Source of the DNA: a candidate division TA06 bacterium
GTDB lineage: Bacteria > Edwardsbacteria > AC1 > EtOH8
DNA: 64,000 nt
Direction: 5' to 3'
Assembly: GCA_016235665.1 (NCBI GenBank)
Contig: JACRJI010000003.1
Location: forward strand, 96,061 to 160,060
Part shown: in pieces, positions 37,675 to 46,256 of the stretch
How positions within the stretch are numbered: the first letter of the stretch is position 1
Layout of the letters: every line of letters begins with the position of its first letter
Made by a program: the position numbers and the translations under genes
Notes under the pieces: model-generated
Told to the model about the DNA's origin: nothing
What the model saw: only the letters and a program-made list of their open reading frames with translations
Database searches by the model: none

Positions 37675-40600
37675 ATGAAGTCTTGCCGTAAATTATTCTT
37701 GCTGGCGCTGGCCGTGGTCACACTGGCGGCTATTCCGTCTTCAGCCGACTGGCACACTGCCACGGTGGGTGTGGGTGAGAGCGGTACTTACCCGATGATG
37801 GCCATCGATCCGGTGCGTAATCTTACCTTTACGGCCAACACGCCGTCGAACACCATCACCGTTGTAAACGGCCGCACCAACCAGGTCCAAACCTGGTTTC
37901 CCGGACAGAATCCCCGGTTCCTGGCGGTCAATCCCGTCACCGGCAAATTGTATGTATCCATCAACGGTTCAGCCACAAATGATACGGTGGTAATTTTCGA
38001 CACCACCGGGACCATAATAAAAAAAATGCCGGTCAAGAAAGAGCCCTGGTCGATGGTGGTCGATTCCGACAATGACCGGCTGTATGTGGCCAACAGCGGC
38101 AGTGATACCATCAGCATCTTTGCCAGCGATACTTTGTGGCTATCATACCCGGTCAATGATGGACCGGCGCACCTGTTTTTAAACCCGATTAACCATGCCC
38201 TATTCATTACCTATGGAAACTCCAACAGCGTCGGAACCCTTAACCTGGGCCAGTACAGCATCATGCACATTACCACCGGACAGCGGGCGATCGGTCTGGC
38301 CATCAACGCCGCAGCCAACAAGGTCTATGTGGCCAATGCCCTTGAGGACAGCGTCACAGTGATTGATTGTGCAATAGTTCCGCCGGAGGCGATCAAAAAA
38401 ATCAAAGTGGGCGACTATCCGATGTCGGTGGTGACCGATCCGGGGGCGAAGACAGTTTATGTGGCCAATAATCTGGGCGGTACGGTCACCGCCATCAATT
38501 GTTCGACCAATGCCGTGGTCAGCGATGTCCCGGTAAAATTAGGCCCCGACCTGATGGCCATCAACCCATCCACCGGAAAACTTTACATTACCCATGGCAT
38601 GACTGACAACATTGTGACGGTGCTCGACTGGAAAAGCGGCCTGCGCGACTCAGTGGTATTGGGCCATGCTCCAAGCACGCTGGCCCTGAACCCGGCCACC
38701 AACAAGATATATGTGCGCGTGGAGGCCGGTAACCCCGACAGCCTGGCGGTGATCGACGGCTCGGACTTTGATACCACCATCACGGCCTCCAAGAGCGGCA
38801 CCCAGTTCGCCGCGGTCAACCACATCACAGGCGACGTCTTCTTCAGCAACAGCAGCAGCGACAATGTAACCGTGATCAAGGCCAACGGGGACACAATGAC
38901 CATCGTGGTGGGCGACGATCCAAGGATGATCACGGTGAATCCTCTGAGCAACAAGGTGTTCGTCTGCAACTTCGCCAGCAAATCAGTTTCGGTGATCAAC
39001 GGCGCCAGCTACTCAGTGGAGCGAACCATAACAGTGGATACCCTGCCCACCATAGTGGCGGTCAATCCCCTGACCAACTATATCTACGTTAACAGTTTCT
39101 TTGCCTCGGCCAACCGGGTCAAGGTAATAGACGGGAAGGACTGGGACACCACCTCGGTGCTGGTGGGATCCAAGCCGTTCTCCATCGCAGTAAATCCAGC
39201 CACCAACCGCATCTATGTGGGCAATGATGTCAGCAATACGGTCACGGTGATAGACGGGGCGAGCCACACGGTGCTAACCTCGGTTTCGGTCAACCGGCCG
39301 TACAAGATAGACATCAATCCGGTGACCAACAAGATCTACGCGGCCAAGCTCCAGACCGGGGGCCAGGTAGCGGTGATAGACGGGGCCACTAACACCAGCA
39401 CCAATGTGACCGTGGGCAACTGGCCGTCCGGGGTGGCGGTGAACCGGGCTAACAACAAGATCTACGTCACCAATTACAACGACAGCACCGTGACCGAGAT
39501 CGACGGAGCCACCAACGGCACCAGCACCATCAAGGTGGGGGTACATCCGGAATGGATCGCGGCCGACCCGGTGACGGGCAAGGTCTTCGTCTCCAACAGC
39601 GACGGCAGCAGCCTGAGCATCATAGACTGCGCCAGCCGCAGCGTCAAGACCATGACTATGCCGGCGGGACCCAGACAGGTGGTTGTGAATCCGGCCATCG
39701 GCAAGGTATACCTGGCCTGCTACACCGCCGGTCGGGCGGTGGTTCTTGATCAGGTCGTGGAGCAGGATACAAAAGTAACCACCGATGACAACGAGGCCAC
39801 CTGGAAATATATTTTCACTGGAAACAGCAAAAACCAGGTAGTGACCTCAACCAACCATTGGACCCCGTACAATACGACCATAAGCGAAGGAGTTTTCTGC
39901 TTGGCCACAAACCAATCGTTCTGGAAGTTCGGGACGTACTCCTCCAGCACCGATTCTTCGCTGGACTGGCTGACCGGAAATGACTGGAGAGCCGACACCG
40001 CGATCTACGGCGACAATGTTTATCTTCGCGGAGCGTTGGAGACCCAGTCGGCCACGACCAATAATTTGGGCGCAGGAACGCCTTTTATGGGTAATATCAC
40101 AACCTATGTGATGTACCGAATAGATTATGCAGCTCCGACCATCGCCTGGTGGGACAGCCTGGACGCCGATAATGATTCGCTGGATGGCTATGGGCCTTAT
40201 ACGGTCAAAGCGGTGATCACCGATTTTTCGGGGGTGGATTATGCAACATTATACTATCAAATGTCTGGCAAATCATGGCCTTCAGTGGCTATGACCAGGG
40301 CTGCTGCGGATACTTTTATTGCAGAAATACCAGCCCAAATAGTTACGGAAGGCGATACCGCGGTGATGTCGTATATGATCGACGCAGGTGATCATGCCAA
40401 TATTGCCATTAACAGCAGCAATACGATTTCATCAAATATCCGCTCCTTCCGCCTCCGCAACCTTACCGGAGTGGAGGGCAACCCAACCGATCCGGCCCTG
40501 CCCAAGATCTTTGCCCTGCAGGCGGCTTACCCTAATCCATCGCGCGGTCAAACTGTCATCAAATACCAGTTGCCCAAAGCATCCGATGTCCGGCTTCAGG

Positions 40601-40767
40601 TCTACAATGTGGCCGGGCAATTGGTGAAGACCATCAACGAAGGACAGAAGCCGGCCGGGTATCACCAGGTCAAAATTAACGACAATACCATGGCTAATGG
40701 CATCTATTTCTACCAGCTTAAGGCAGGGAATTTCAGCGCCACCAAGAAACTTCTGATAGTCAAATAA
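37675..40767 (+). CDS. Secreted YncE-like beta-propeller protein with C-terminal sorting domain (copy 2)
   Basis: 1030 residues, tandem paralogue of the preceding gene with the same plan: signal peptide (IPSSADW), YncE-like repeats, beta spacer, and sorting domain (LQAAYPNPSRGQ, VRLQVYNVAGQLVKTI, ANGIYFYQLKAGNFSATKKL). The central repeats (about 358-702) are almost identical to copy 1, whereas the first 340 residues differ clearly, suggesting a conserved core with a variable face. RBS AAAGGAG. It ends at a strong terminator, so the two propellers probably form one transcript. Confidence 0.9.
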   Translation: MKSCRKLFLLALAVVTLAAIPSSADWHTATVGVGESGTYPMMAIDPVRNLTFTANTPSNTITVVNGRTNQVQTWFPGQNPRFLAVNPVTGKLYVSINGSATNDTVVIFDTTGTIIKKMPVKKEPWSMVVDSDNDRLYVANSGSDTISIFASDTLWLSYPVNDGPAHLFLNPINHALFITYGNSNSVGTLNLGQYSIMHITTGQRAIGLAINAAANKVYVANALEDSVTVIDCAIVPPEAIKKIKVGDYPMSVVTDPGAKTVYVANNLGGTVTAINCSTNAVVSDVPVKLGPDLMAINPSTGKLYITHGMTDNIVTVLDWKSGLRDSVVLGHAPSTLALNPATNKIYVRVEAGNPDSLAVIDGSDFDTTITASKSGTQFAAVNHITGDVFFSNSSSDNVTVIKANGDTMTIVVGDDPRMITVNPLSNKVFVCNFASKSVSVINGASYSVERTITVDTLPTIVAVNPLTNYIYVNSFFASANRVKVIDGKDWDTTSVLVGSKPFSIAVNPATNRIYVGNDVSNTVTVIDGASHTVLTSVSVNRPYKIDINPVTNKIYAAKLQTGGQVAVIDGATNTSTNVTVGNWPSGVAVNRANNKIYVTNYNDSTVTEIDGATNGTSTIKVGVHPEWIAADPVTGKVFVSNSDGSSLSIIDCASRSVKTMTMPAGPRQVVVNPAIGKVYLACYTAGRAVVLDQVVEQDTKVTTDDNEATWKYIFTGNSKNQVVTSTNHWTPYNTTISEGVFCLATNQSFWKFGTYSSSTDSSLDWLTGNDWRADTAIYGDNVYLRGALETQSATTNNLGAGTPFMGNITTYVMYRIDYAAPTIAWWDSLDADNDSLDGYGPYTVKAVITDFSGVDYATLYYQMSGKSWPSVAMTRAAADTFIAEIPAQIVTEGDTAVMSYMIDAGDHANIAINSSNTISSNIRSFRLRNLTGVEGNPTDPALPKIFALQAAYPNPSRGQTVIKYQLPKASDVRLQVYNVAGQLVKTINEGQKPAGYHQVKINDNTMANGIYFYQLKAGNFSATKKLLIVK
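38746..39780 (+). repeat. Direct duplicate segment within propeller gene, copy B (partner 35581-36615)
   Basis: Partner of the segment in the first propeller gene, same frame, no gaps. Confidence 0.8.
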
Positions 40768-40782
40768 ACCGGAACTCAGACC

Positions 40783-40818
40783 AAAAAGGGACTGTGAAAA
40801 CAGTCCCTTTTTTATTTT
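40783..40818 (+). terminator. Rho-independent terminator of the propeller operon
   Basis: A 13-base perfect stem (AAAAAGGGACTGT, 40783-40795; complement 40800-40812) with a GAAA tetraloop and a T tail. Confidence 0.9.
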
Positions 40819-40845
40819 GCATTTTTTAATGGATAGTGCTATAAT
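40817..40845 (+). promoter_or_regulatory. Promoter of the small membrane protein gene
   Basis: TTGCAT at 40817-40822, 17-base spacer, perfect TATAAT at 40840-40845. A short leader containing AAGGAG leads to the ATG at 40876. Confidence 0.65.
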
Positions 40846-40875
40846 ATTTTTGCAATATACCATAAAGGAGCGCCC

Positions 40876-41091
40876 ATGAAAAAGCTGAAAAAGATCACCT
40901 CGGCTGCGGCCATGGTGGTGATGGCCATCTGTCTCTACACTTTTCTGCTGGGCAACGGGGTGTTTCAGGGAAAGTTCAGCAACGACGGGATGTCCTGGTA
41001 TTTTTTGGCCAAGGGCATTTACTGCTCTTTAACAATGTACCTGCTGGCCCTGGTGCTGGAGATGCTCCACGAACGGAAGGACAAAAACTGA
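40876..41091 (+). CDS. Small two-helix membrane protein, unknown function
   Basis: 71 residues with two hydrophobic segments (about 8-27 and 42-62) and charged ends (KKLKK at the front, HERKDKN at the back). Promoter, AAGGAG ribosome site and clean boundaries make it a convincing gene. I recognise no family. It stands alone between the propellers and the methylmalonyl-CoA mutase gene. Confidence 0.75.
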   Translation: MKKLKKITSAAAMVVMAICLYTFLLGNGVFQGKFSNDGMSWYFLAKGIYCSLTMYLLALVLEMLHERKDKN

Positions 41092-41269
41092 ATACCAACT
41101 ACCGCGGCCTTTCCCGCGAAACACGCAAAAATCGCTAAATATTGATGGTTTAAATTAAAAAGTATTTCGCGTATCTTTCGGCGCCGCACAGGACAAGTTT
41201 TGCGGGTAGAGATGCCAACTAATGGCAAAAAACATCATCATATAAATCTTCACAACAGGCAGGTGAATC

Positions 41270-43048
41270 ATGAAAAGCGCAAAGACCAAGATCAAAGCCA
41301 AGCCCAAGATCAAAAAAGCCGTCAAAACGGTGAAGAAGAAAACTCCGGCCAAGAAGCCGACCCTCAAAGTGGCTGTCCAGCCCAAGAAGCAGGATCTGTT
41401 CACCACTCTCAAGGAATGGGACAACACCTGCGTCCAGCCGATGCTGGCCAAGTACCCCGAGCGCAAGAAGCAGTTCCTGTCCACCTCGGGCGACGAGGTC
41501 AAGCGGGTTTACACCCCCTGCGAGACCGAGGGCCTGGATTACCAGAAAGATCTGGGCTTCCCCGGCCAGTACCCCTATACCCGGGGCGTCCAGCCCACCA
41601 TGTACCGGGGAAAGTTCTGGACCATGCGCCAGTACGCCGGCTTCGGCGATGCGGCCGAGTCTAACAAGCGCTACAAGTATCTTTTGGCCCAGGGCCAGAC
41701 CGGGCTGTCCATCGCCTTTGACCTGCCCACCCAGATCGGCTACGACTCCGACGACCCCATGTCCGCCGGCGAGGTGGGCAAGGTGGGCGTGGCCATCGAT
41801 TCTTTGGCCGACATGGAAATATTGTTCGACGGTATTCCATTGGACAAGGTCTCCACCTCCATGACCATCAACGCCCCGGCCGGGGTACTGCTGGCCATGT
41901 ACGTGGCGGTGGCCGAGAAGCAGGGGGTAAAGGCCGACCAGCTTAACGGCACCATCCAGAACGACATTCTAAAGGAATACATCGCCCGTGGCACCTACAT
42001 CTTCCCCCCCACGCCCAGCATGCGGCTGATCACCGACATCTTTGAATACTGCGCCAAGCAGGTGCCCAAGTGGAACACCATCAGCATCTCGGGCTATCAC
42101 ATCCGCGAAGCCGGTTCTTCCGCCACCCAGGAAGTGGCCTTTACCCTGGCCGACGGCATCGCCTACGTCCAGGCGGCCATCGCCTCGGGCCTGAGCGTGG
42201 ACGACTTCTCCTCGCGCCTTTCGTTCTTCTTCAATTCGCACAACGATCTTTTGGAAGAGGTGGCCAAGTTTAGGGCCGCCCGCCGGATCTGGGCCCGGAT
42301 CATGAAGGAAAGGTTCAAGGCCCAAAAGGCCTCGTCCCAGATGCTGCGCTTCCATACCCAGACCGCCGGCAGCACCCTGACCGCCCAGCAGCCGGACAAC
42401 AACATCATCCGGGTCACCATCCAGACATTGGCCGCGGTTTTGGGCGGCACCCAGAGCCTGCACACCAACTCCCGCGACGAGGCCCTGGCCCTGCCCACCG
42501 AGGATTCGGTCCGCATCGCCCTGCGCACCCAGCAGATAGTGGCCCACGAGTCCGGCGCAGCCGATACCGTTGATCCCCTGGCCGGCTCCTATTACGTGGA
42601 GGCCCGGACCAGCGAGATAGAGAAGGCAGCCCTGGAATACATCGCCAAGATAGACAAGCTGGGCGGGATGGTGAAGGCCATCGAGAAGGGCTATGTCCAG
42701 AAAGAGATCCAGGACAGCGCCTACCGCTACCAGAAGGACGTGGAGGCCCAGGAGCGGATCGTGGTCGGGGTCAACAAATTCACGGTAAAGGAAGAGGCTC
42801 CCAAGAATCTGCTGAAGGTTTCCCAGGCGGTGCAGGACGCCCAGATGAAGCGGCTGGCCGAGATGAAGGCCAAGCGTGACAACGAGGCGGTAAAGAAGGC
42901 GCTGGGCGAGATCCACCGGGCTGCCCACGGCAGCGAGAACCTGATGCCCTTCATCGTGGACGCGGTGCGGAAGTACGCCACGCTGGGAGAGATCTGCGGA
43001 GTGCTGAGAGAAGTGTTCGGGGAGTACCAGGAATCGGTGGTACTGTAA
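41270..43048 (+). CDS. mcmA1: Methylmalonyl-CoA mutase, catalytic (large) subunit without B12 domain
   Basis: 592 residues. Adenosylcobalamin enzyme converting (R)-methylmalonyl-CoA to succinyl-CoA. TIM-barrel motifs are [55 protein letters not shown] and [11 protein letters not shown]. Tyr of TMY, Arg of PSMR and Tyr-His of SGYH, which separate methylmalonyl- from isobutyryl-CoA mutases, are all present. The cobalamin-binding domain is not fused; it is encoded at 44474-44860, a split arrangement known from archaea and some bacteria. The first 45 residues are an unusual Lys/Ala/Pro-rich tail with no counterpart in the usual family start. RBS AGGCAGG precedes the ATG. Confidence 0.95.
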   Translation: MKSAKTKIKAKPKIKKAVKTVKKKTPAKKPTLKVAVQPKKQDLFTTLKEWDNTCVQPMLAKYPERKKQFLSTSGDEVKRVYTPCETEGLDYQKDLGFPGQYPYTRGVQPTMYRGKFWTMRQYAGFGDAAESNKRYKYLLAQGQTGLSIAFDLPTQIGYDSDDPMSAGEVGKVGVAIDSLADMEILFDGIPLDKVSTSMTINAPAGVLLAMYVAVAEKQGVKADQLNGTIQNDILKEYIARGTYIFPPTPSMRLITDIFEYCAKQVPKWNTISISGYHIREAGSSATQEVAFTLADGIAYVQAAIASGLSVDDFSSRLSFFFNSHNDLLEEVAKFRAARRIWARIMKERFKAQKASSQMLRFHTQTAGSTLTAQQPDNNIIRVTIQTLAAVLGGTQSLHTNSRDEALALPTEDSVRIALRTQQIVAHESGAADTVDPLAGSYYVEARTSEIEKAALEYIAKIDKLGGMVKAIEKGYVQKEIQDSAYRYQKDVEAQERIVVGVNKFTVKEEAPKNLLKVSQAVQDAQMKRLAEMKAKRDNEAVKKALGEIHRAAHGSENLMPFIVDAVRKYATLGEICGVLREVFGEYQESVVL

Positions 43049-43062
43049 AGCAAAAAACAAAA

Positions 43063-43148
43063 GACACCCCTCTTGTTCTCCCCTTATTAGGGGAGAGGTC
43101 TGCGCACCAAGTCCCCTCTTGGGGAAGAGGGGAGCAAGGGGTGTGTCC
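43063..43148. repeat. Long palindromic intergenic element (REP-like), 1
   Basis: GACACCCCTCTTGTTCTCCC on the left pairs with GGGGAGCAAGGGGTGTGTCC on the right; an inner CTCCCC/GGGGAG hairpin and CCCCTCTTGGGG lie within. It fills the gap between mcmA1 and the DUF486 gene. Related elements are at 43510 and 44371. Confidence 0.7.
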
Positions 43149-43154
43149 TGATAT

Positions 43155-43511
43155 ATGAAACCATACTACCTAACCACCGGCCTGTTGTGCGTCAGCAACA
43201 TCTTCATGACCTTCGCCTGGTACGGGCACCTTAAGAACATGTCCGGGCGGTCGTGGTTCTTGGCCGCTTTGGTCAGCTGGGGCATCGCCCTGTTCGAGTA
43301 CTTAGTGCAGGTGCCGGCCAACCGCATCGGCTACAAGGTGATGAACGTGGGCCAGTTGAAGATCCTGCAGGAAGTGATCACCTTAAGCGTGTTCGTGCCG
43401 TTCTCCATTTTGTATCTGCGGGAGAAGCCCAGCCTGGATTACCTGTGGGCCGGGTTGTGCTTGCTGGGCGCGGTGTTCTTTTTGTTTAGGGCGAAATTGT
43501 TTGGGACCTAA
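43155..43511 (+). CDS. DUF486/DMT-family small membrane protein
   Basis: 118 residues with four membrane helices. The sequence (LLCVSNIFMTFAWYGHLK, ALVSWGIALFEYLVQVPANR, LREKPSLDYLWAGLCLLGAV) matches the DUF486 family, four-helix members of the drug/metabolite transporter superfamily. The substrate is unknown. It lies between two palindromic elements, its start only a few bases after the first and its stop overlapping the edge of the second. Confidence 0.9.
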   Translation: MKPYYLTTGLLCVSNIFMTFAWYGHLKNMSGRSWFLAALVSWGIALFEYLVQVPANRIGYKVMNVGQLKILQEVITLSVFVPFSILYLREKPSLDYLWAGLCLLGAVFFLFRAKLFGT

Positions 43512-43598
43512 GTCCCCTCTCGAGAGGGGAACGAGGGGTGTGTGGCGGGCACCCGGTTATGACACACCCCTATCACCCCCTCTTATTAGAGGGGACTT
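43510..43598. repeat. Long palindromic intergenic element (REP-like), 2
   Basis: AAGTCCCCTCT (43510-43520) and AGAGGGGACTT (43588-43598) are perfect inverted ends. Inside are ACGAGGGGTGTGT and its near complement ACACACCCCTATC, giving a long stem-loop. Confidence 0.75.
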
Positions 43599-43653
43599 TG
43601 GAAGCGCCAAGAACATAACCTATTGTAAAAGCATCTAACAACATTCAAGTCCT

Positions 43654-44358
43654 ATGACCGACGCACTCATCCTTCTGGCCCTGCTCATCGGACTGGAACT
43701 GGTCCTGGGCGTGGACAACATCCTGGTGATCTCCATCTTCGTGGGGCGGCTTCCGGCCGGAGAGCGCAACAAGGCCCGCCTGCTGGGCCTGGCCTTTGCC
43801 CTGCTGGCCCGGGTCGTGATGCTGGTCATTCTGCTTTGGCTGGCCAAACTTACCAACCCGCTGTTCCTTAACCTTTCGGTGCGGGACCTGATCCTGCTGG
43901 CCGGGGGCATGTTCCTGCTGTACAAGGCGGTGACTGAGATCCACCACACCGTGGAGTTGAAGGAAGAACAGCATCGGGAGAAAAAAGCCAAGCAGGCCTT
44001 TGCGGCGGTGATCACCCAGATAGTGCTTTTGGACATAGTGTTCTCCATAGACTCGGTGGTGACGGCCATCGGGCTGACCAGCCAGCTGTGGGTGATAATT
44101 GCGGCGGTCATCGTCTCCTTTGCCGCCATATTGTTCGCGGCCAAGCCCATCGGGGATTTCATCCTGGACCGGCCCACTTTGAAGATCCTGGCCCTGTCGT
44201 TTTTGATCACCATCGGGATCACCATTTTCATGGAGGGGATGCACAAGCACGTGCCCAAGGCCTATATTTACCTGCCGATGGGCTTTGCCCTGCTGGTGGA
44301 GATGCTGCAGCTGAGGTATGAGCATAATAAGAAGCGGAAGGTGCCGGAGGCTACTTGA
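43654..44358 (+). CDS. TerC-family integral membrane protein (short form)
   Basis: 234 residues, about seven membrane helices. Acidic TerC motifs are LELVLGVDNILVISIFVGRL and IVLLDIVFSIDSVVTAIGLT. It belongs to the short YceF/YkoY-like group and is only distantly similar to the longer TerC at 25880. Export of manganese or other metal ions is inferred from the family. It is surrounded by palindromic elements and sits between the two mutase subunit genes with no obvious functional tie. Confidence 0.88.
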   Translation: MTDALILLALLIGLELVLGVDNILVISIFVGRLPAGERNKARLLGLAFALLARVVMLVILLWLAKLTNPLFLNLSVRDLILLAGGMFLLYKAVTEIHHTVELKEEQHREKKAKQAFAAVITQIVLLDIVFSIDSVVTAIGLTSQLWVIIAAVIVSFAAILFAAKPIGDFILDRPTLKILALSFLITIGITIFMEGMHKHVPKAYIYLPMGFALLVEMLQLRYEHNKKRKVPEAT

Positions 44359-44370
44359 AACTGATAGTTT

Positions 44371-44412
44371 CCAAGTCCCTTCTTGGGGAAGAGGGGAACA
44401 AGGGGTGTGTCC
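44371..44412. repeat. Palindromic element fragment (REP-like), 3
   Basis: A half copy of the element at 43063: AGTCCCTTCTTGGGGAAGAG followed by GGGAACAAGGGGTGTGTCC. The left arm is missing. Confidence 0.65.
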
Positions 44413-44473
44413 ATAGGAGCAGCAAGGTTTTTTATAAAACAAATATTTTGTCATATAAACTAGGAGCATTCAC

Positions 44474-44860
44474 ATGCCAAACAAGATCCGCATCCTCATC
44501 GCCAAGCCCGGCCTGGACGGGCACGACCGCGGCGCCAAGTACATCGCCCGGGCCCTGCGCGACGCCGGGTTCGAGGTGATCTACACCGGCCTGCGCCAGA
44601 CCCCGGAGGCCATCGCCGCCGCCGCCGTCCAGGAGGACGTGCAGTGGGTAGGGCTGTCCTGCCTGTCCGGGGCCCACAATTCCCTGTTCCCCCGGGTGGT
44701 CCAGTTGCTAAAAGAAAAGAACGCCCCGGACATCAAGGTCTTCGGCGGCGGGGTGATCCCGGCCGACGACATCCCGGGACTGAAGGCCGCCGGGATCAAG
44801 GAGATCTTCACTCCCGGGGCCTCGTCCCAGCAGGTGGTGGATTACATCAACCAAAATTAG
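44474..44860 (+). CDS. mcmA2: Methylmalonyl-CoA mutase cobalamin-binding (small) subunit
   Basis: 128 residues, a stand-alone B12-binding domain. The DxHxxG motif (DGHDRG, residues 15-20) supplies the His that replaces dimethylbenzimidazole as lower cobalt ligand. [17 protein letters not shown] and [14 protein letters not shown] are also diagnostic. It pairs with the catalytic subunit at 41270; the two genes are separated by the DUF486 and TerC genes. RBS TAGGAG before the ATG. Confidence 0.95.
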   Translation: MPNKIRILIAKPGLDGHDRGAKYIARALRDAGFEVIYTGLRQTPEAIAAAAVQEDVQWVGLSCLSGAHNSLFPRVVQLLKEKNAPDIKVFGGGVIPADDIPGLKAAGIKEIFTPGASSQQVVDYINQN

Positions 44861-44975
44861 TTTTACCACAAAAAAGCACAAAGGGCACACAATAAATCTG
44901 TAAGGGTGATTGATCAATCGCGCGAAGTTTCCAATTTGCCCGTAACGATTTACAAGTTACCATTTAAGGGGAACC

Positions 44976-45191
44976 GTGGATATCAAGGCCCGGCCCAATC
45001 ACAAAATATATATAAAAGCCCTCAGGGCCATGAGCCCCGAACAGAGGCTGGCCAAGGCCTTTGAGCTGTCGGATTTTTCCCGCCGGCTTTTCCAGGACGG
45101 CCTAAGACGGCGGTTTCCCGGCATGTCCGAGCCGGAACTGCACCGGCTAATGCTAAAAAGGCTGAATAAATGTCACAACAGGAACTATTAA
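44976..45191 (+). CDS. Small conserved protein paired with nucleotidyltransferase
   Basis: 71 residues with a GTG start behind AAGGGGAA. The sequence ALRAMSPEQRLAKAFELSDF, then FQDGLRRRFPG and LKRLNKCHNRNY is a pattern I recall from many genomes directly upstream of AbiEii-like nucleotidyltransferase genes. It is helical, basic and soluble. Its last 22 bases overlap the next gene, implying translational coupling. An antitoxin or accessory role is a guess by analogy; no experimental function is known to me. Confidence 0.75.
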   Translation: MDIKARPNHKIYIKALRAMSPEQRLAKAFELSDFSRRLFQDGLRRRFPGMSEPELHRLMLKRLNKCHNRNY

Positions 45192-45736
45192 AAAAGGCCG
45201 CCGGGGCTTTGGAAGCAGCCGGGATCCCCTATATGCTCACCGGCTCCACGGTCTCCAGCATGCAGGGAGAGCCCCGGGCCACTCATGACATAGACATGGT
45301 GGTCGTGGTTAGCCAGAAACAGCTCTCGGAACTGGCCGCCGTGTTTGCCGCTCCGGATTATCATTATGATATCATGGCCGCCCAAGCAGCCGTCTCGGCC
45401 CGCAGCATGTTCAATGTCATCGAGACGGCCAGCGGAGACAAGATAGATTTTTGGTTATTGACCGAAGATCCGTTTGACCGGGAACGTTTCGCCCGGCGGC
45501 GGCGGGAGGAGGTTTTCGGGTTCCCGGTTTACGTTTCCAGTCCCGAGGATACCATTATGATGAAACTCCGTTGGGCCAAACTTTCCGGCGGCAGTCAAAA
45601 GCAGTTTCAGGACGCCCTCAGGGTCTACGAAGTGCAGGGGGCAAGCCTGGATGAGAGTTATATCGGGAAATGGGCGGCGGTTTTGGAGGTTGGTGATATG
45701 TGGCGACAGATAAAAGAACAGGCGGAACCGGTATAA
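45170..45736 (+). CDS. AbiEii/nucleotidyltransferase-like protein
   Basis: 188 residues. The nucleotidyltransferase core is visible: MLTGSTVSSMQGEPRATHDI carrying the GS motif and the first acidic pair (DID), and a later acidic residue in DKIDFWLL. The C-terminal part (MMKLRWAKLSGGSQKQFQDA) resembles the region after the core in AbiEii-like proteins. Such enzymes can act as toxins that nucleotidylate tRNA, but many are uncharacterised. It overlaps the preceding 71-residue gene by 22 bases. Confidence 0.8.
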   Translation: MSQQELLKKAAGALEAAGIPYMLTGSTVSSMQGEPRATHDIDMVVVVSQKQLSELAAVFAAPDYHYDIMAAQAAVSARSMFNVIETASGDKIDFWLLTEDPFDRERFARRRREEVFGFPVYVSSPEDTIMMKLRWAKLSGGSQKQFQDALRVYEVQGASLDESYIGKWAAVLEVGDMWRQIKEQAEPV

Positions 45737-45957
45737 AATGGCGTTACCTGCACTTTCCCGGCAGGTGGATTGCAGAAACAAGAACTTATCCTTCGGTTTG
45801 TTTGGTAACAAGCCTTTCCTTCGAAGGAGCTTCGGCAGACTAAGCCGGGTAGTATAGGGCAAGTAATAGGGTGATCTTTAAGGCGGTGGTGTCCCTTCGA
45901 TTCGCAGGGCATTGTTAGCGGTTCACAAGGATCAAATTAAAAACCGGACAAAAAATA

Positions 45958-45990
45958 AAAGAGGCCGTGGATATCCATGGCCTCTTTTAT
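45958..45990 (+). terminator. Rho-independent terminator
   Basis: AAAGAGGCC...GGCCTCTTT stem extended inward by TGGATATCCA, then TTTATT. It lies about 220 bases after the nucleotidyltransferase stop codon. Confidence 0.75.
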
Positions 45991-46200
45991 TCTGCAATAA
46001 CGTTTACCATGCAAGGACACACAAACACGACCAGGCCAGCTAATCTTTCTGTTGGCGGGCATTGCAACAATTACATGACAGATGTGTTTTCCGAAAGACT
46101 AAATAGCATGATCATGGACCACTAAAATATCATCACCAAGGGCTATAACAACTCGTACCATAAGGCTTTATGTGACTGGTTGTCTCCTGGCATACGCTTT

Positions 46201-46231
46201 GCTTAATATAAATGGAGAAAGGATATTAAGC
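46201..46231 (+). promoter_or_regulatory. Perfect 9-base inverted repeat, possible operator
   Basis: GCTTAATAT (46201-46209) and ATATTAAGC (46223-46231) flank a 13-base purine-rich loop, 25 bases before the ATG of the FlgD-like protein gene. It could be a repressor site or an mRNA hairpin. Confidence 0.45.
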
Positions 46232-46256
46232 AAATAATAACGTACGGAGGCCAACC

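Larger units (their letters stand above)
45737..46256. other. Gene-free stretch with terminator and inverted repeat
   Basis: About 520 bases without a convincing gene. It contains a TTCCTTCGAAGGAGCTTCGG patch, the strong hairpin at 45958-45986 and the inverted repeat at 46201-46231. Short reading frames on either strand have no family features or ribosome sites. Confidence 0.6.

Noticed and set aside
41969..43060. A 363-codon open frame on the minus strand
   Set aside because: Antisense to methylmalonyl-CoA mutase, with Leu/Gly/His-rich composition and no domain features.
43654..44358. Tellurite-resistance island suggested by two TerC proteins and a TehB-like methyltransferase
   Set aside because: The genes are far apart (23, 26 and 44 kb) and lack the ter operon partners. 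TerC and TehB-like proteins are widespread with other roles.
45455..45912. Minus-strand frames across the nucleotidyltransferase end and the following gap
   Set aside because: They are mostly antisense to the nucleotidyltransferase, with no start signals or domain features.
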